From contig NC_089242.1 of assembly GCF_000512585.2 (NCBI RefSeq), positions 1,798,001 to 1,862,000 on the forward strand: a stretch of 64,000 nt of DNA, written 5' to 3'. A model generated the notes under the pieces. That model was not told the origin of the DNA. It saw only the letters and a list, made by a program, of their open reading frames with translations, and searched no databases. Both the position numbers and the translations under genes were made by a program. This DNA is from Kwoniella bestiolae CBS 10118 (Eukaryota; Basidiomycota; Tremellomycetes; Tremellales; Cryptococcaceae). This document shows, piece after piece, positions 1 through 14,296 of the stretch; the first letter of the stretch is position 1; each line of letters starts with the position of its first letter.

Positions 1-1
1 T

Positions 2-1681
2 CGAAATGAGCTGAACCAGTTGATGCCCATCATCAAAGAGGCTGAAACAAGAGTACCGATGTTCTTGATGATGATGCAGGAGATGGGTGCGCCGGAAATG
101 TCTGCTGGGCCTCAAATAGTTTCTATGGTGAGTATGCTGTTTCTCACGCTCAGGGGCTGTACGAGCTCAGCTTTACGTCGATTGTAGTACACTTCTGCGC
201 TATACGCCAACTCTGCCGCTGAGACTGAGCGATACATTCTCAATGTCTCGGATCTCCATCGAATCAAATTAGGCTTGGCGCAATTGATGGCCCGAGCTCA
301 ATCGATGTATCGAGCGTTGATGGACAAACCTGGTGGTTCGATGATGTTGAAAGATATGGCTTCGGCATTGAACAAAGCGAAACTTCAATTTATTGCTCAG
401 AACCAGGCTCAGTCTCAATCGCAGAGTCAGCAACAAGGTCAAAACCAAGGTCCATTGACCGGTAATCAGTCTATAGCCCAGCTACAACCTGTTGGAAGTT
501 CCCCTGCCAACCTCGCTGAAGCGATCGCCGCTCGACACAAATCACTCAGAGTAGAAGATCTGAAACCCCCTCCTGCGAAACGAGCCAAGGGAGCCAAAGG
601 ATCACCTGCGACTCCCTCTGGATCTGGTCCTGGACAAACTCCCGAAAGTGTCAAGACTCCCGCTCTGTCCAATATGAACCAGATGGGTACGCCCACCGAT
701 TCGCCCAGTTCAGTCAAGAAGAGCGGTGGTAAACGGAAGAGACAATCTTCCAACGCTGTCAATTCCGCCACGGCCCTCCAGAACGTCACTAGTAATAAGA
801 CCCCCAAAGAGTTGATGGCGGAGGTGAAAGAGTCCATGATGAAGGGTCCCTCTACTTCTACGGCTAAACCCACTATTACTACTACTGCTCCACCCGATTT
901 GTCTCTACCAAATGGGGATGGACTTTCAGCCAATGCTCTGGGCATCGATCTCACCCCTAACGAGATTATCAATCAAGTTGAACTGGATCAGAACAAGAAC
1001 TTCTTCGATAATCAGACTCAACTCAATCTCGCGGCTGGAATCTTGCCCCACGTATCATCTGGTACGAGTCAGCAGGGGGAGGCGGACCTAATAGCTGGAT
1101 TACCGCTGGATACTTGGCAGATCTTCACGCAGGCTTATGAGGCTTTCCAAGCTTCTCAGGTGGAAGCTAATCAGCTGAATAGTTTGGGTAATATCGGTAC
1201 TATCCCTGCTCACAACAATGGTAACTCGATGATGGTCAATGGTATAACCGGGGTTGCAAATGGAAATGGGAATGGGGGTGGGAAAGACGACATGTTCGAA
1301 CAGTTCATAGATGTCTCGCAACTCACCGAGGAATTACCCACTCCCGAACTGTTCAGGACCAACTCGAATCTCCTGGAGGGTGGTGAGGAGAGCGATAATT
1401 CCCCCGAAAGCATCAAGACTGTTGGGTCGACCAGTGTGCCCTTGGTACCGCATACTGCACAGTACTCGCACAATGCGAGCCAGAACCAACCTGGTTTAGA
1501 TAATGTTAAGACAGGAAACGAATTTGGTTTGGACTTGGGTTTAGGATTGGATCATGGTAGTAATGATTTGGGGGGTGCGAGTGATCTGGGAATGGGGATG
1601 GGACTGATGATGGGTAGTGAGGAGAGTGGGATGTATAATGGTGGGATTTGGTGGGGGGGTGGTGATGGTCAGGCGTATTGA
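2..1681 (+). CDS. Q/N-rich nuclear-type protein, 3' part (partial)
   Basis: The gene enters from beyond the left edge. Exon 2-127 stays open and joins exon 188-1681 through a 60-nt GTGAGT...AG intron in phase 0. At least 540 residues are visible. The first about 75 residues form a Met-rich helical stretch. A long low-complexity region follows: a Q/S tract near residue 110-120, Pro-Ser-Thr segments, a basic KRAKGAKG patch and a KKSGGKRKRQ motif that looks like a nuclear localisation signal. The C-terminal third is acidic and Asn/Gly-rich, with an ELPTPELF motif, and the protein ends in Gly-rich sequence. This composition suits a transcription regulator or coactivator, but I do not recognise the family. 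The missing N-terminus may hold the defining domain. It is convergent with the TRM7-kinase gene. Confidence 0.75.
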
Positions 1682-2112
1682 ATGGGATTGAAGAGGTGGA
1701 GTGGTTGTATAGGGATACGATGAGTTTCTGGACAGGTGGGTGTGCGAAACATTGCCGATATCTTAATCTCTTGTATATCCTATTTAACTGTTTGTGGGCA
1801 AATCTTCTTTTTTTCTTGTCTTCACTCGAATCTTAAAGGTGTAACGAATACTCGACTAGTCTTTTTTGGTTTTGATCTGGGTTAGTGAAATATCATATAT
1901 CAATCATATTATATCGTAAATGTTCTATAGTGTAAAATGTTGAATGATGTATGATGTAAGAGTCTGGACACGAACATGAGCGGCAGAGTGTCAATTTGAA
2001 GCGTTCACGGGTACATGTCTACATATATTTACATACAAAGAACACCTATTCTACGAACAGACTTGCTCTACAAACCAAAATCAATCGTCCATCAATGCTC
2101 AACGCTCGGTTC
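1682..2112. other. Convergent intergenic 3' region
   Basis: This gap lies between two converging genes. It is AT-rich, with T-runs around 1807-1816 and several AATATCAT/TATATC stretches suitable for 3' processing of either gene. I see no gene in it. Confidence 0.6.
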
Positions 2113-5100
2113 TCAGTGCTCCGCCCTAGCTACCTCCTCAATCCCATCTTCCTCTACCAAAAACCCATCCAGCACTTTCCTCTTCCCATCCGTCCCTTCG
2201 CTGGGAACAGAACCAGACGTGGAAGTAGAAATGGTCTTGGGTGGTCTGGGCAATCCCCCAGGTTTATTCTCGTTCATCCACTCCTCGTCCCATATGACAT
2301 GACTATTCATCTTCAACCGTTTCTTGGGATCTCTTACTAGTAACTTGTTGATAAGATTTTTCACCTCATTCGAACAATTCAAATCATGGGGAAAGGAAAA
2401 TTCGCATTTAGCGATCCGCATCATCCGTTTCCTACCTCTCTCTTTCACCCCCGTGGACTCGTCATCGCGATCAAAGGGAAGTTCTCCCACGATCAACCCG
2501 TACAATACCACCCCCATAGCCCAAGAATCTGTTTCTCGCCCATCATACGGTTTACCCATTATGATTTCTGGGGCTGCGAAGGATTCGGATCCGCATCGAG
2601 TCTGAAGGAGGGGTGAGGAGGTGGAGATGAACCGAGATAGGCCGAAATCTGTTAATTTGATCAGGGGTGAAGAATGGGGGAGGAGATTGAGGGGTATTGA
2701 GTTGGTTGATGTCGGTGGGAGGGTGAAGGGATTGATGGTGAATAGGATGTCTACAATCATCGACAATTAGACATATTAGCTGTCCTTCGTCCTTTATTCA
2801 CGGTGAGACAGTATGGTAGACAAACAACACTTACTCTCCAACTTGATATCCCGATGAACAACCCCTACCTCATGTAACCATCCAACTGCCCTCGTCAGCT
2901 CGCTGAATATCCTCCTGACAAACCCTTCTCCATCTCCATCTTCCGGGGGACAAGGTAACATCATCCTCTTCCGATTCTCCTCGACCGAGATCAGATCAAA
3001 CAGCTCCCCGCCCTTTAGCTGTTCCAGGACCAGGACATGATGCGTTGGCGTAGTGAAGCTGTCCAGATACGATACGATGGATGGATGCGAAATATGCCTG
3101 AGCACTTCCACCTCCCTCAAGAAGGATATTCGAGTACGCGAGTCGGTGAGGGATAATTGGCGGTCCATCAATTTCAAAGCTGCTATCTGTCCATTTTCCT
3201 TCTCGTCATTACCACCAGTCGTACTTTCATCAAGCGGTATCGGTATGGGTATAGCGGACCATACAGCCGAGAAAGCACCTTCGCCCAGCTTTTTCATCAA
3301 CTTCCAGCCCCTCTTTGAACTCGAGCTGCTGCTCCGCTCTTCGTTGGAGTCTATTTCACGTTCAGGTTCAATCACATCCCCCATCTTACATTCCACCCCC
3401 TCCTTAGCCTGACTATGTTCCCTCTCCAGCTGCTGAGATTCCCTTCTTCCATGAGCCGGGCGTATCTTGGTTGGCGTGGCGAAATGATGCACATCAGGTA
3501 AAGTAGGCAACGTAGCTAACGGTTCGTTCATCTGATTACCCTTCAGAAACCTCGATGTTGCTGGCGAATAATTGTTGGGTGTACCGGGTATAGAAACAGC
3601 TGAATGGGGGTTCGATACCGATCTCAACCTTGAGGTGGTAGTTATCTCCTCAAACCCGAATTTGAGATCATCTCGTGGTGGCATCCCAGGATAATTGTAA
3701 TTGTAATCGTTCTTACTAGGGGTATACCCCTGACTTGATGGGAACGGAGAAGTAAGATCTATTGATCCTACTCCGGGACCCGAAGAACTACTCTCCGCCC
3801 AAGCTGATGTCCTCTCTTCCCTTTGAACTTGACTGGGACGCCTCGACGGCATACTAGCCGATCTCTCTTCGTTCTTGCTCACGCTAGATGGTAGACCCCT
3901 ACCTAGCTTGGCAGCATTGGGTAAAGCCCTTGGAGGGATGGGCAACGAATCTTTAGCCGAGGATGCAAAGAACAGATCCGTTTTGGAGCTTGAACTTAAT
4001 GAAGGAGATATGAGAGGAGTGTTTGCGGATAGGAAATCTTCTTTTGCCGAGGTTGTGGAGAATACGCTGGCGTTCGAGCTTGACCTATCTCGATTCTGAG
4101 GGGAAGGTACGCTCAGCTGAGCGGAAGTCGAATAGTGAGAGGTAGGTGGAGCATGCGAGCTTAATGCCCAGGGTCTACTCGGATCACTTAGGTGTATTGG
4201 CGATGGATTGGGTGTGAGAGAGTCAAGCGAAGATTGCCTTGAACTTCCTTCAGCCAAATCTGACGAACCATATGCTAAAGCCGCTGCTCGCGCTGCTGGA
4301 CCGGCTAGACGTCGCGTATCGAGATGAAGTCGTTCGGGCGAGAGAAAAGTTGGAGTGTGCTTTGTCCGGCGAGTGGGACTAGCAGGTTCGGGCGAAGCTT
4401 TCGGTGAGAAGTATTCGGGAGGGCCATCCAAAGGTGTGGGATGGGCAAAAAGGGCTTTGGGCGATGTTGAAAGATGCTCATGTGGGTCTGAGGGGGAGGT
4501 GGACGGTTGGAAGTTTATTGGTGGAGCTGTCTGTTTGGGTTTCACAGGTGTGGGGAAAGCTCCTATTGGACTGATTCCAATGTTATCAGTATAAGTTGCA
4601 TGAATGGCTAACAAACAGATACATACTTTAGATCCCCTCCTCCCACATATGCTTTTATCATCTCCCATTCTTTCGTATGTCTGATCTCATTCGTCCCAAG
4701 AGAGGCTAACGAATCCAATGTGAGGGTTCCACTCTTCTGTTGGCGAAGTTCTGCCAAAGCTAATTCTGAGAAGGTATCTGGTAAGGGTACTCGAGTGGGA
4801 TCGAAATTTCGACAAACGATGAAAGCCTCTATCATAGAATTGCATAGTGAGCTTTCAGTTCAGACACAATTCACACGGCAGGTTAGTTTGAGGACTCACC
4901 CCCACTACCCTTCCTACTACTCCTAGGCTTTCTAACCCATACACCACCTCGTCTTCCCCTTAAATCATAGCCCTCATTGCCAGCATTTGGCGATGCATCT
5001 TGATCCACGTCCATCCCACCTTCAATGTCTTCTTGGTCCTTGTCATCAGCTTCCTGCAGATCGAACTCTACGTATTCATCTTCGCTCGACGATGGTCCAG

Positions 5101-5846
5101 GGAAGAAACACCGTAATTGCGAAGCTAGTAATGCAGCTTGGGGATCTAAGGGCGACAAGAATATCTTGAAGATGAGAGTCGAGTGGGGTGCGAGTAGAGT
5201 GAGGGATAGTGTGATTGCCTGATATCGACGATGCACGAGTAAGCTAACATTTATCGAGATTTTTAGTATCCCAACTTACTGCTAAGAGTAGTTGCGAATG
5301 CAGATAGGCGTCCAGATCGTGAACACCGGTGACTATGGTCCATTCTCTTATCAGCATGCGCTATCCCAGCTGTTCTAAGTGGGGAGATTATGTTATACGC
5401 ACCATCCGGAGCACCATCACAGACTACCAAATCCGCCTTCCTCCCACCAAGAGCATCCAGTACGAGCGGGACAGTCGAAGGAAGGGTGATATCAGTTTGG
5501 AGGATAGTGACATTTGGTAAACGTGCCTTCTCGATAAATTAGCTTATCTCTTGGTTATCACAACAAACGAGTGAAGCTGAGACAGACCTACCATGGGTTG
5601 TAAATCTATAGAGACTATCTTCTTGTCATTTTCCTTCCCATTATCTCCGTGAAGCTTCTGACCCAAGACCTGCGACCAACTCCCCGGAGCAGCACATAGA
5701 TCCACAGCGGTCTGTACGCCCGTGAAGAGGTCGAACTCCTCGTCTAGATGGAGGAGCTTGTACGCTGATCTCGCTCTGTAGCCTGCTGATTTACCTAGAC
5801 GGTAGTACACGTCCCGATGGTCTATGGAAGATTTGGAGCTTGGCAT
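2113..5846 (-). CDS. TRM7: Trm7-like tRNA 2'-O-methyltransferase fused in frame to a Ser/Thr protein kinase
   Basis: Seven exons fit one frame of 1108 residues: 5846-5592, 5526-5403, 5332-5280, 5218-4900, 4828-4627, 4570-2835 and 2750-2113. Residues 1-317 are an FtsJ/Trm7 methyltransferase, known to 2'-O-methylate tRNA positions 32 and 34. They show the SAM motif [27 protein letters not shown] and EAFIVC; the K-D-K-E tetrad is probably K30, D122, K162 and E251. An acidic insert of about 50 residues sits before the last motif. Residues 320-735 are a Ser/Pro-rich linker. From about 738 there is a kinase domain: [45 protein letters not shown]. It looks CAMK-like; the substrate is unknown. The join uses a GTATGT...TACTGATAAC...CAG intron (4626-4571) that leaves the frame open. 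Retaining that intron would stop translation after a few codons and give plain Trm7. Confidence 0.8.
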
Positions 5847-6652
5847 GGTGGGCTAACGAGTTATCATACGGATTCAGTGTTTGAGGGAGTGAGGGGTGAG
5901 GGAAAATCAAGTAAAAAATGTTGTTTTTGCGGGGATGCTGGTCAATCCGCGCTGACGACAAGAGCTTCCCACCTTGCTGCTCGACGCTGTATGCTCTGTG
6001 GATGTATTATAAGGATGATATAAGATCGAGTCTATGTATATTGGAACGAGAGTAAGTGATTAAATGAAAGATGAAGGAGATGAAAGTAAATTGAATCGAA
6101 TCGATGGGTGGATACATTGATAAATTGATAATTCACCGACGATTCAGCTTAAATCGCAAAAATAAAAGAAGTCGAGTAAGCAAATTGTTTGTTGACAAGA
6201 AAAGATAATCCCAGCACTACCAATGTGATATGAGAGAGGTCAAACATCTTCAAGCTCTGAAGGAGTAAGGTATCAAGTTAAGATCTGATGTGATGCAAGT
6301 ATGCTTATATACTATTAAGATCTTTTTTCCCAAAGAGGGAGAAGGACACCTATCCCATTCCCGTTGAGATGCCACTGTTGTTCTCTTAAGCTAATGTTGA
6401 CTGATGTTGACTAGACCCGATAGCGGGATCCGGTTTGATCGCATCAAGGGGACAAGTATGATATGCACAGATGAGCACAGCATTCTCTCAAAGATGGACG
6501 GCGTTCTTACCGAACAAACAATGTTGACCGAGAGGACATCTGCGAAAACATGCTGTGTGCTTTGTGCTTGAAAACAACATGACGCTGAAAGTGTCATGAC
6601 TGATTATACATGAGTACTCGAATGAGATCTGGAATCTTCGCCGGCCTGAAGT
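5847..6652. other. Intergenic: TRM7 promoter and VMA21 3' end
   Basis: About 800 bases between two genes that both read leftwards. It should hold the TRM7 upstream region and the VMA21 3' untranslated region. Small open frames here have no intron pattern and no family motif. I see no gene. Confidence 0.5.
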
Positions 6653-7146
6653 CTACTTGTCCTTCTTCACCTCTCCTACGCCTTTGCTTGTCGGGGCAGT
6701 GCCAACGGGGTCCTCCAACCAAGCTACGATTATGTACCCTACTAATACCAAGTTGGCTGCGATGATTGCTGCGATGGCTGAGGCGATGGTATTTCCTATA
6801 ATGTATTGAAGCGAGTCAGCGTTGTGTTGTCTCCTCAAGTGATATAGCATGAACCAGTTGAAAAGCACAAGGACGTTTGGAATGAGAGTGAATGTACTGA
6901 CCTTTTGTAAATTGTGTCAAGACTGCAAAGTACGTTCCGATAGGTGCTACGGCCATCAACACAGCGAAGATGATGAGTTTATACAGGACGGCTCTGCAAG
7001 GTTATTGAAAAGGTATATCAGTCCAACGTTGTTCTCCTCAACTAAGCGTTTCATACATTCTGAGCGTATAGAGGGGCCAGTACTCACGGTTGTACCGTCT
7101 CAGCTGGATTGGCTGCCATTTTACCTGTTGATACTGGGTTGACCAT
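6653..7146 (-). CDS. VMA21: V-ATPase assembly membrane protein Vma21
   Basis: Three exons (7146-7088, 6993-6902, 6795-6653) give 97 residues, the usual size for Vma21. This ER membrane chaperone assembles the Vo sector of the vacuolar H+-ATPase. Residues of about 24-45 (LYKLIIFAVLMAVAPIGTYF) form the first membrane span and 52-80 (SAIAAIIAANLVLVGYIIVA) the second, with both ends cytosolic. The protein ends in KKDK, a dilysine ER-retrieval signal as expected for the family. Phases match at both introns (CC/A and G/GA). The gene is divergent from SEA4, with 372 bases between the starts. Confidence 0.93.
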
Positions 7147-7518
7147 TATGATATGTGCGAAGTTGACTTTGAAATGATATTTCCGGAAATCTGAGCTCGA
7201 ATGGGATATGTTCTTTGATGCTTATATTCGGTGAGCTAGATCTGTATGTATGACTGATCGATCTGTCTGGTCAGTCCGTTTGAAGTCTCTATGGATGCTA
7301 GAGGTTGAAATGATACAGGAAGCAGGGAGTAGAGATGATGACAACTTTTGGTTGAGACATGTTGAGATGAACCGTGCCTGAGCCGACCACCACCGACAAC
7401 AACATTAGATACGGATTCCTACCAGTTCGTCTTTGCATCCCACCTATAACACAACAACAACATCACAATTTGAAAGCATATACTCACCCATAATACAGGG
7501 CTGAGAGGCAGGACCATC
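7147..7518. promoter_or_regulatory. Divergent promoter of VMA21 and SEA4
   Basis: 372 bases between two divergent starts, so both promoters must lie here. A repeated CAACAAC/ACAACAA run (about 7390-7465) sits just upstream of the SEA4 start. I see no gene. Confidence 0.5.
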
Positions 7519-10500
7519 ATGTCAGCATCAGATATCCGACGTATAGCTCTGTCCGACCCGCATTCGACCTACCCACCGAGGTTCGTCATAGGAGGTCAGG
7601 TCTCTCAGAATGTGTCTGGAGATGTCAAGATGTACGAGTGGAGCAGGGAGGTGGGTCCATTGTGTCTCCAATAGCGTCATGGCTTCATGCTCACGAATGA
7701 TGCTTGTCCTACAGAAAGGAGAGATGGGGATGGTAGGGCTACAAACGGATGTTGGACAAATACGGGTCAGCCCATCCCTCATATTGTCTGAGTTCAATGC
7801 TGACCAACGGATATGTCGGGTCATAGTCAATGGCATGGTCTCCTCTCCCCACCCATCGAAACATAATAGCAACAGGCTTATCAACCGGCAAAACTCTCCT
7901 CCTATCTCTTTCACCGTCCACACTCTCCCTCCCACTATCTTCCCCTCAATCAATCTCCCCACCAACATCGACCATCGCAACACTCAACGTGAAATACTCT
8001 CGTCCCGTCACTTCCATAGCGTTCTCACCTTTGGATTCCAACTACTTAGCAACGGGATACGAGAAACATCGATCGGAGTATTCACTGTTGATATGGGATA
8101 TAGCAGATGCTATCTCCGCTTCGTCCATCCCTCCAGATGGGGATAGAGAATGGGAGAGACCAAGTATAGAGAATAGGTTGGAAGTTACAAACCTCACTGC
8201 TAAGATCAATATCTCGAGTGAACCGAGGCATATCCAACATTATTGTCCGTCTGAGAACGTAAATTCCCTGGCATTCTTACCTGACTCGATAAATCAACTA
8301 TTGGCTTCGGTAAGTAATAAGACCATAAGGCTATACGATCTACGATCCCCTTCTCCACCCCCCAACACCCAACCTCAAGCTGGTTCACCGGGAACTCAAG
8401 GATCGAGTATCATAGGATCAAGCAGTCAATGGACCAGTCGAGCAGTCAATGGTCTAACACCCAATCCATCATCATCGAAGGAAGGTTTATTCGCAAGTTA
8501 CGAGATCATCCCTGCTGGGCTGAACACCCATTCAATAGTCAGGCTGTGGGATGTGCGAAAACCGGGTTATGAGATTTTGAGCTTCGATGTTCCCGGTAGC
8601 GCTGTGGGGTTGGAGTGGAAGAAGGGGAATAACGATGGGTTATTGGGGGTGGGAACGAGGGATAAAGGTGTAGGGATTTGGGAGGTGGTGGAAGGGAAGA
8701 GGGTGGAGGAGGGGAAGGTGGTCGAAGAGTGGGTTACACTGGGAGGAATGAGACAGAGTGAGTAGACCAATCCATGCTCCTGTTCTGCTACCTCGAATAT
8801 GATCATTCTTTAGTCTCAAGCAAACTGCGACTGACTGCTGATGGTTGCTGCAGTCGTCAAGCCTAGGCAGAATCTACATTCGTTCACCTTCACCCCTTCA
8901 GATCAGGGGCAGGGAGATGTCATGTTCGTTTTGAAGGACGGTACGATCGGTATAGGACCTATAGGAGCTGCTCCAGTGGTAGGTAAACTCTATCTCACAT
9001 CGACCTCTCTGCGTAGTGCACTGCGCGCAGGTACAAAGTCTGACAATATAACTTTGCTAGTTTGCCGGTGGACCTCAAGGCGACGTAGCTATCTGCGCCC
9101 CCTCTTTACGAGTTCTCAACCCCGACGCAATCTCAGAGACTTCCACCCCCGCCCAACCTGAATCTCCTACCACACCCTTACCTCCCTCCCGTCCCGAACC
9201 AGAGGAGATTGAGCCCATCCACCGGGCGAACCGATTCCAACTTGCTCCTGAGCGAGTCACCCAACTGATAGCTGAAAGATCGAGATCTTCGTCTCCTGTT
9301 CCTTCACCATTACTTGGTTCGACCACTCCTGGTCCGGACAGGACACCTTTCGGAAGTATATCTGGACTGAGGGAGTGGTACGAGGGTACGAAGAAGAGGG
9401 ATTTGGTAGATGAGGATGAACAGCTTATAGGTGGCTGGGATGGATGGAGGAGGACATTGGGAAGCGACGTCGGTGTTGTGATGCGACGAAGGGCGATGGA
9501 AGGATACGGCTTGGATGATGTGAGTGCATTATTTACCGTATACTTGCGACTTGCTAACAAGAGTGACTCGACCAGCTGCTCCTGAATGCTGCTATAGCTA
9601 CCAGGCATCCTGGCAAAGAGCGTCTTGCGGGTATATGGGAGTTCATCGATCGTAAGTACATATCGATTATCCGTTGTTTAAGATCTTGCTGATGGAATCG
9701 AGAACAGATCTTACTCATGTTATGTCACCCTCTCTATCCTCCTATAGAGGGTACAACCTAACCCACCACGGCGTCTACCCAATCTGGTTTGGAATCTCTA
9801 ACGGACATCATCAACCTTCATCGCCTACATCCGTATATTCCACAACGACACTGACAGACGTCCATCCCCACCATCCACCCATGCGCCAATCGTCCACATC
9901 GGCAGCATGGACTTCCCTAAAATCACAATCCGGTACACCTGCGCCACCACATTCAAGACAAACTTCGTCCCCCATGCCTGGCGGATCAAGTACGCCCGCG
10001 ACATCCCACCGAGAACGAAAAGCTTCAGATAGGAGGGGTGATCCGGAGATTGATCGGGAGTACATATTGGCTGTGGAGGCGCTTAATGAGCGGCGGAAAG
10101 AGGTGGGAGGGGTCGGTAGACCCGGTACGGTCCGGGCTGCGGTGGGTGGGGAAAAGATGGAGTTGAGGAAGTTGATTCTTGGGGTTTGTGGGGAGAATGG
10201 GGAGAGTGCGAAAGATGAGCTGGACAGGTGAGTCTCAGTCACTGTGAAGTAGACGCCAAGCGACCAACCCCCGCAGTGGGATATGAGGCTCATGGTACGG
10301 TTGTCTTGGATCAATAGGCTCGTACAGAGTGGTCAGAGGACGAAAGCGGCTTTTAGGGCTTATTTCGCAGGGGACGAAGCTGCTACGATATCGATCTTGA
10401 TGGCTAGTGAAGGTGAGTGAGGCTCTGTGATTTCTCCCTGGATTTCATGTTTTTTTTACTCTCGTCCACTCTTTGAAGGTCAAGACAACTTACTAACGGC

Positions 10501-11973
10501 AAATGGTAATCTATAGACCAGCACCACCGTCTACTGGGCTCGACAATAGCAGGCTTCATGACTCAATCTGCCTCTGCGAGGGGATCAGAATTCTTCAACT
10601 CGCATTGGCAAGGTCTCGTCAATCGTGTGGACGATCCGTTCGTTAGGACCATATTAAGTAGGATAGGAGGGGATGATTGGGAGTCTGTCTTGGAGGAAGA
10701 AGGGATCCCGTTATTGGATAGGATAGGTGTAGGGGTACAGCATCTGGATGATCGGGAGGTAGGTCAGGCTCATATACTTTTGACCTGCTCCCTTTTTTCC
10801 TGTCCTCCCATGGTATTTGGCTGACAATTGGTGATGACGATGGTAGTTCTCAATCTTCCTCCGAGGTCGACTAACTCGTCTGACACGCTCAAACTCCCTG
10901 CACCTCCTAGCTCTCACAGGTCTCTCAGGACCAGGTCTCTCCCTCTTATCTCGATACCTAGCTCGTACGGGCGATATCCAAACTACCTCTATCCTCTCTT
11001 GCTTGTTCCCCTTGAATAAATTGACGAAGGATGAAAGGCAGATAGTGAAGAGATGGAGGGAATGTTATAGAGATATGCTTGATTCGTGGGGGATGTGGGG
11101 AGAGAGGTGCGAGTTTGACGTGCGGTCGGGTGAAATGCAGAGGAGGTTGAGTGATGAGGTTTTGAACGGGGTGGTGGGGGAGAGATGTCCTGTGTGAGTA
11201 TAACGGCGTTTCTCTAACAGCCCCCCCCCTCTATCTCATCTTCATTTTTGTCGAAACCGTAACCCGACTCGCTGTTGTCGCCCTGTCGCCGACTTATCTT
11301 TATATCTCGCTCATCCTCAGCTGCAACAACCTTCTCTCAAAGGAGACCGAAAGTAGATTACATCGTAAACATGCTATACGGGGTAATGTCAATGTCGGCT
11401 GGCCAAGCGAGAGGGTAAGCGGGAGTATTACACGTGTAGACGGAAACATGCTGATAGTAGATCTATGCTTGTGCAGACTACAACGTGCATGTACTGCTCC
11501 GCTGCGCTTCCGAGATGTGTTATATGTACGTCCAGTTCAATCTTACCTCGCAGCGTGCTTGGTCAACATTCTTTGTTACTGACTTACAGCGGACATAGGC
11601 CTAATGCACGTTGACCCACAAAGGCCACCTCCTCTTACTGGCGGAGGGGAAGAGCATCCCGAACATATTACAGGTAAGTTCGCCTAATCGCTTGTTACGA
11701 GTTGACTGAACTGACGGATATTGGTACCGACCGAATATAGATACGATCGATGCTGCCTACGTGTGTTGTCTGACATGCCGACATGGAGGTGAGCCATTAT
11801 TCCTCTCGCTCTCGCTCTTGGATACCCTACTTGACTGTATGTATGCTGATGTGGCTGCTTTAGGCCACGCGAGTCATATCTTACCATGGTTCGAGGGTGG
11901 TCTGGACGGACACGGATTACCTCACTTGAAATGCCCTGTTATGGGGTGTGAATGTGAATGTGCGAATTTGTAG
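7519..11973 (+). CDS. SEA4: SEA complex subunit Sea4 / MIOS (WD repeats plus C-terminal zinc domain)
   Basis: Fifteen exons join to about 1117 residues. MIOS/Sea4 is a subunit of SEACAT/GATOR2 at the vacuole, which counters SEACIT/GATOR1 and so promotes TORC1 activity. The N-terminal 450 residues hold WD40 repeats (ATGLSTGKTLLL, ATGYEKHRSEYSLLIWDI, LLASVSNKTIRLYDLRS, IVRLWDVRKPGYE). The middle is helical, with the family segment RYLARTGDIQTTSILSCLFP near residue 930. The end is a zinc-binding domain: CMYCSAALPRCVIC, CLTCRHGGHASHILPWF, then CPVMGCECEC, matching the MIOS RING-like end. A Ser/Pro-rich stretch near residues 430-520 is loop-like. The ATG at 7519 is the first Met before the repeats. 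The gene lies between VMA21 and YPT7, two other vacuole genes. Confidence 0.88.
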
Positions 11974-12370
11974 TTTAGTGGTACGACCGAGGGGTGTGGA
12001 CGATATGAATGATGAGATCGGAAGGAAATCGCTTGTGAACGAGAATGTTGTAATGCCTTTGATGTAATTATGACCTACCTTGCATTGAATATCCTAGCGG
12101 AAATATCAATGTTAAACAGACAACCATGTTATGCTCATCGATGAATGACGATGAGAATACGCCATAACTCGGAGCGCATGAAACGTACAATCGAAAAGAA
12201 TTCATCTACATTGATTTATCAGATTAGATCCGTATATATAATAACGATACGAGGGGAAAGGCGAAGAGAATTAGTGACATACGAGAAAGAGGGAGATGGG
12301 TATAGTTCAAAAAAAAGAGTGCGAAATAGAATAGGAGAATTAGAAATGAGGAAGTAGGGGGAACCCTCTT
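11974..12370. other. Convergent intergenic region SEA4/YPT7
   Basis: This stretch holds the 3' ends of two converging genes. It is AT-rich with an A-run at 12310-12316. No coding sequence is apparent. Confidence 0.5.
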
Positions 12371-13788
<1,418 letters not shown>

Positions 13789-14296
13789 TGTGGTGAGTTG
13801 GTGTTGGTGTTGGTGCTAGTGATGAAGAGTGAGATAGGATGTAGTGCAGGTGCAGAGTAAGCATATAAGCGTACAGTGAAAAGATAGTTAGGTGGCAAGA
13901 TGTGTCAAATGAGCAAGAGCAAGGGAGATAATGGATCAACCACCATCCAGAGTGAGTGAGTGAGTGTCACAGCGTAATACAGTACAACACACCATAACAA
14001 GGGAGTTACCACATTGGGTAATTGTACCATTGGCATGATGAGGCTGACATCACTTTAGTCACGAAGCGGAGAAGACCGCATGCTCACCGACCCGGTTATC
14101 GCGAGGTGGATGGATGTTGACAGTTGAAGAGGAAAGGAAGATGTGCAAGAATAGTAGCTACAACAATACTGGCACTCTTCATAGACGTATACACCAGTAG
14201 ACGAAGCCGAGCATATCATCATCCCTCAGAAGAGAGCAGCTACAAATCGCATCACCCGACGGAGAGGAACCATCGTTTGCATCACTGATCATAACC
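13789..14296. promoter_or_regulatory. Divergent promoter of YPT7 and ATG16
   Basis: 508 bases separate the two starts. GTTGGTGTTGGTGTTGGTG-like repeats lie just upstream of YPT7 (about 13797-13815). I see no coding sequence. Confidence 0.5.

Noticed and set aside
466..972. 168-codon minus-strand frame inside the first gene
   Set aside because: It mirrors a low-complexity coding exon on the plus strand and has no motif of its own.
5230..5250. TRM7 exon 4 beginning at the earlier AG near 5244
   Set aside because: It breaks the frame and the ALxL...FKIF block; the AG at 5219 restores both.
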